From the NCBI GenBank assembly GCA_041672845.1, contig JBAYYV010000004.1, positions 1 through 64,000 on the forward strand: a stretch of DNA of 64,000 bases, in the 5' to 3' direction. This document shows positions 62,953 through 64,000 of this stretch, one piece after another (position 1 is the first letter of the stretch; each line of letters begins with the position of its first letter). The notes beneath the pieces were generated by a model. It saw only the letters and a program-made list of their open reading frames with translations, ran no database searches and had not been told where the DNA came from. Made by a program: the position numbers and the translations under genes. The DNA is from JBAYDV01 sp041672845 (GTDB taxonomy: Bacteria > Bacteroidota > Bacteroidia > Bacteroidales > UBA932).

Positions 62953-64000
62953 CTAATACAAAGACTCTCTAAGCCTATCTGCAATGATTTCTAAGTCCTC
63001 AGATTCCAAACATAGGACATCTATATATAAATTCCCTGCTTTTAGATTTACAAGAACAGGTGCATCGGTTTGTAATAATCTTAACATCACTTTTTTACCA
63101 TAATCTTTATTTCTCTGACTGGCGTCAAAAGTAATTTTAACAGCTGCACTTTCTATGCTAACATCAGGCATTGTACCTCCACCATAATAACCTCTGCTAT
63201 TAATTATTTTAGATTCAATACCTCTATCTGTTAATAAATTCTTTAAAGTATCAGCTGTTTTAACTATATCATTCCATGATTTTAATACTTTTTTAAATAC
63301 AGGATGTCTTTCATTTAATAAATCCTCATTGAAATAAGTTTTCATAACTGACTCTAAAATAGCCAAAGTCTCTTTACCTACTCTTAAAGCTCTTAACATA
63401 GGATGATTTTTAAGAACATCTATATATTTCTTTTTACCAGCTATAATCCCAGCTTGAGGACCACCTAATATCTTATCTCCACTAAAACATATTAAATCTA
63501 TTCCTGCTTTCACAGCATCTTTAACAATAGGCTCTTCATCGAACTCAGGCCTATCTATTCTAGTCAATAATCCTGATCCCATATCAAATACTGATATCAA
63601 TTCCTTTTCATTAGCAAGATCTGCTAATTCTTTTAAACTAACTTCTTCTGTAAAACCACTTATGCTAAAATTAGAACGATGTGCCTTAAAAAGCACGGCA
63701 GAATTTTCATTTATAGCATTCTTATAATCTGATAATTTAGTTTTATTAGTAGTGCCCACTTCATGCATAATACTACCAGAAATTTCCATAACATCAGGCA
63801 CTCTAAAAGAACCTCCTATTTCTATCAATTCTCCTCTAGAAACTATAGATTCTCTATGATCAGCAAAAGCCTTTAGAACAAACATGATAGCCGCTGCATT
63901 ATTATTTACTATCAATACATCTTCAGCCTTTGTTATATAAGATATCATATTACTAGCGTGACTATATCTATTACCTCTTTTAGCATGATCTAAATCATAT
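62953..64000 (-). CDS. selA: L-seryl-tRNA(Sec) selenium transferase (partial, 5' end beyond window)
   Basis: The reading frame stays open from the stop codon at 62953 to the end of the window, so the N terminus is missing. It continues in frame upstream of the first Met (63948) with YDLDHAKRGNRYSHASN, matching the SelA segment before the PLP domain. Family marks: LIVNNNAAAIMFVL, RGELIEIGGSFRVP, MDXGS-like VFDMGSGLL, and the PLP lysine in CFSGDKILGGPQAG. SelA converts Ser-tRNA(Sec) to Sec-tRNA(Sec) with selenophosphate. Its presence implies selB, selD and selC elsewhere. It transcribes towards the caspase operon; no terminator is visible in the gap. Confidence 0.93.
   Translation of the reverse strand, partial: YDLDHAKRGNRYSHASNMISYITKAEDVLIVNNNAAAIMFVLKAFADHRESIVSRGELIEIGGSFRVPDVMEISGSIMHEVGTTNKTKLSDYKNAINENSAVLFKAHRSNFSISGFTEEVSLKELADLANEKELISVFDMGSGLLTRIDRPEFDEEPIVKDAVKAGIDLICFSGDKILGGPQAGIIAGKKKYIDVLKNHPMLRALRVGKETLAILESVMKTYFNEDLLNERHPVFKKVLKSWNDIVKTADTLKNLLTDRGIESKIINSRGYYGGGTMPDVSIESAAVKITFDASQRNKDYGKKVMLRLLQTDAPVLVNLKAGNLYIDVLCLESEDLEIIADRLRESLY

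Overview
The window is a very AT-rich stretch of a Bacteroidota chromosome, most likely order Bacteroidales. The 16S 5' end, the recurring TAnnTTTG -7 promoter boxes, the tmRNA tag ending in YALAA, the sphingolipid-type enzyme pair, the TPR plus beta-barrel pair and the fimbrillin-like lipoproteins all point there. Family and genus cannot be fixed from this sequence alone. Almost all of it is protein coding. The main exceptions are the rRNA leader, a 1.1 kb repeat-rich gap at 44936-46034 and a 265 bp gap in front of a caspase-like gene.

Layout. 1-97 is the 5' end of a 16S gene leaving the window on the minus strand. 505-10818 holds a small ribbon-helix-helix-like protein, RNase G, a 29-residue basic ribosomal-type protein, HU, Lon, uracil-DNA glycosylase, a double-thioredoxin exported protein, CoaD, Lnt and a LysE-type exporter. 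10858-26792 is an exopolysaccharide locus: a receiver-only regulator, an initiating sugar-phosphate transferase fused to a degenerate receiver, a short TolC-like protein, a Wzz-type chain-length protein, a polymerase/ligase, five glycosyltransferases, a membrane endonuclease/exonuclease/phosphatase protein, a receiver-histidine kinase, and UDP-xylose synthase with UDP-glucose dehydrogenase. tmRNA follows directly.

27232-43245 holds a 7TM-HD phosphodiesterase, a short-chain reductase and an alpha-oxoamine synthase (sphingolipid or sulfonolipid type), GyrB, an outer-membrane barrel with a 1030-residue TPR partner, FtsE, endonuclease III, a compact yceD-rpmF-tRNA-Arg-xerD operon and TypA. GuaA follows, then the repeat-rich gap, then a 2-hydroxyacid dehydrogenase, cardiolipin synthase, MenG, tRNA-Leu(GAG) and a fused two-subunit indolepyruvate:ferredoxin oxidoreductase.

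51929-62687 is the most unusual part. It is a tightly packed six-gene minus-strand operon encoding an exported WG-repeat caspase-fold protease, a small outer-membrane barrel and four lipoproteins with fimbrillin-like and leucine-rich repeat character. I regard it as the best candidate for an undescribed cell-surface system. The window ends inside selA, which implies selenocysteine synthesis.

How the genes work together. The polysaccharide locus carries what is needed to start (sugar transferase), extend (glycosyltransferases), polymerise (Wzy-like) and export (Wzz and TolC-like) a surface polymer. UDP-glucuronate and UDP-xylose supply sits next to it, and three receiver-domain proteins within it suggest phosphorelay control. 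Stable RNAs sit directly in front of protein genes twice (tRNA-Arg before xerD, tmRNA before ugd), so RNA processing probably shapes those mRNAs. All functional calls come from reading motifs by eye; no database search was run.
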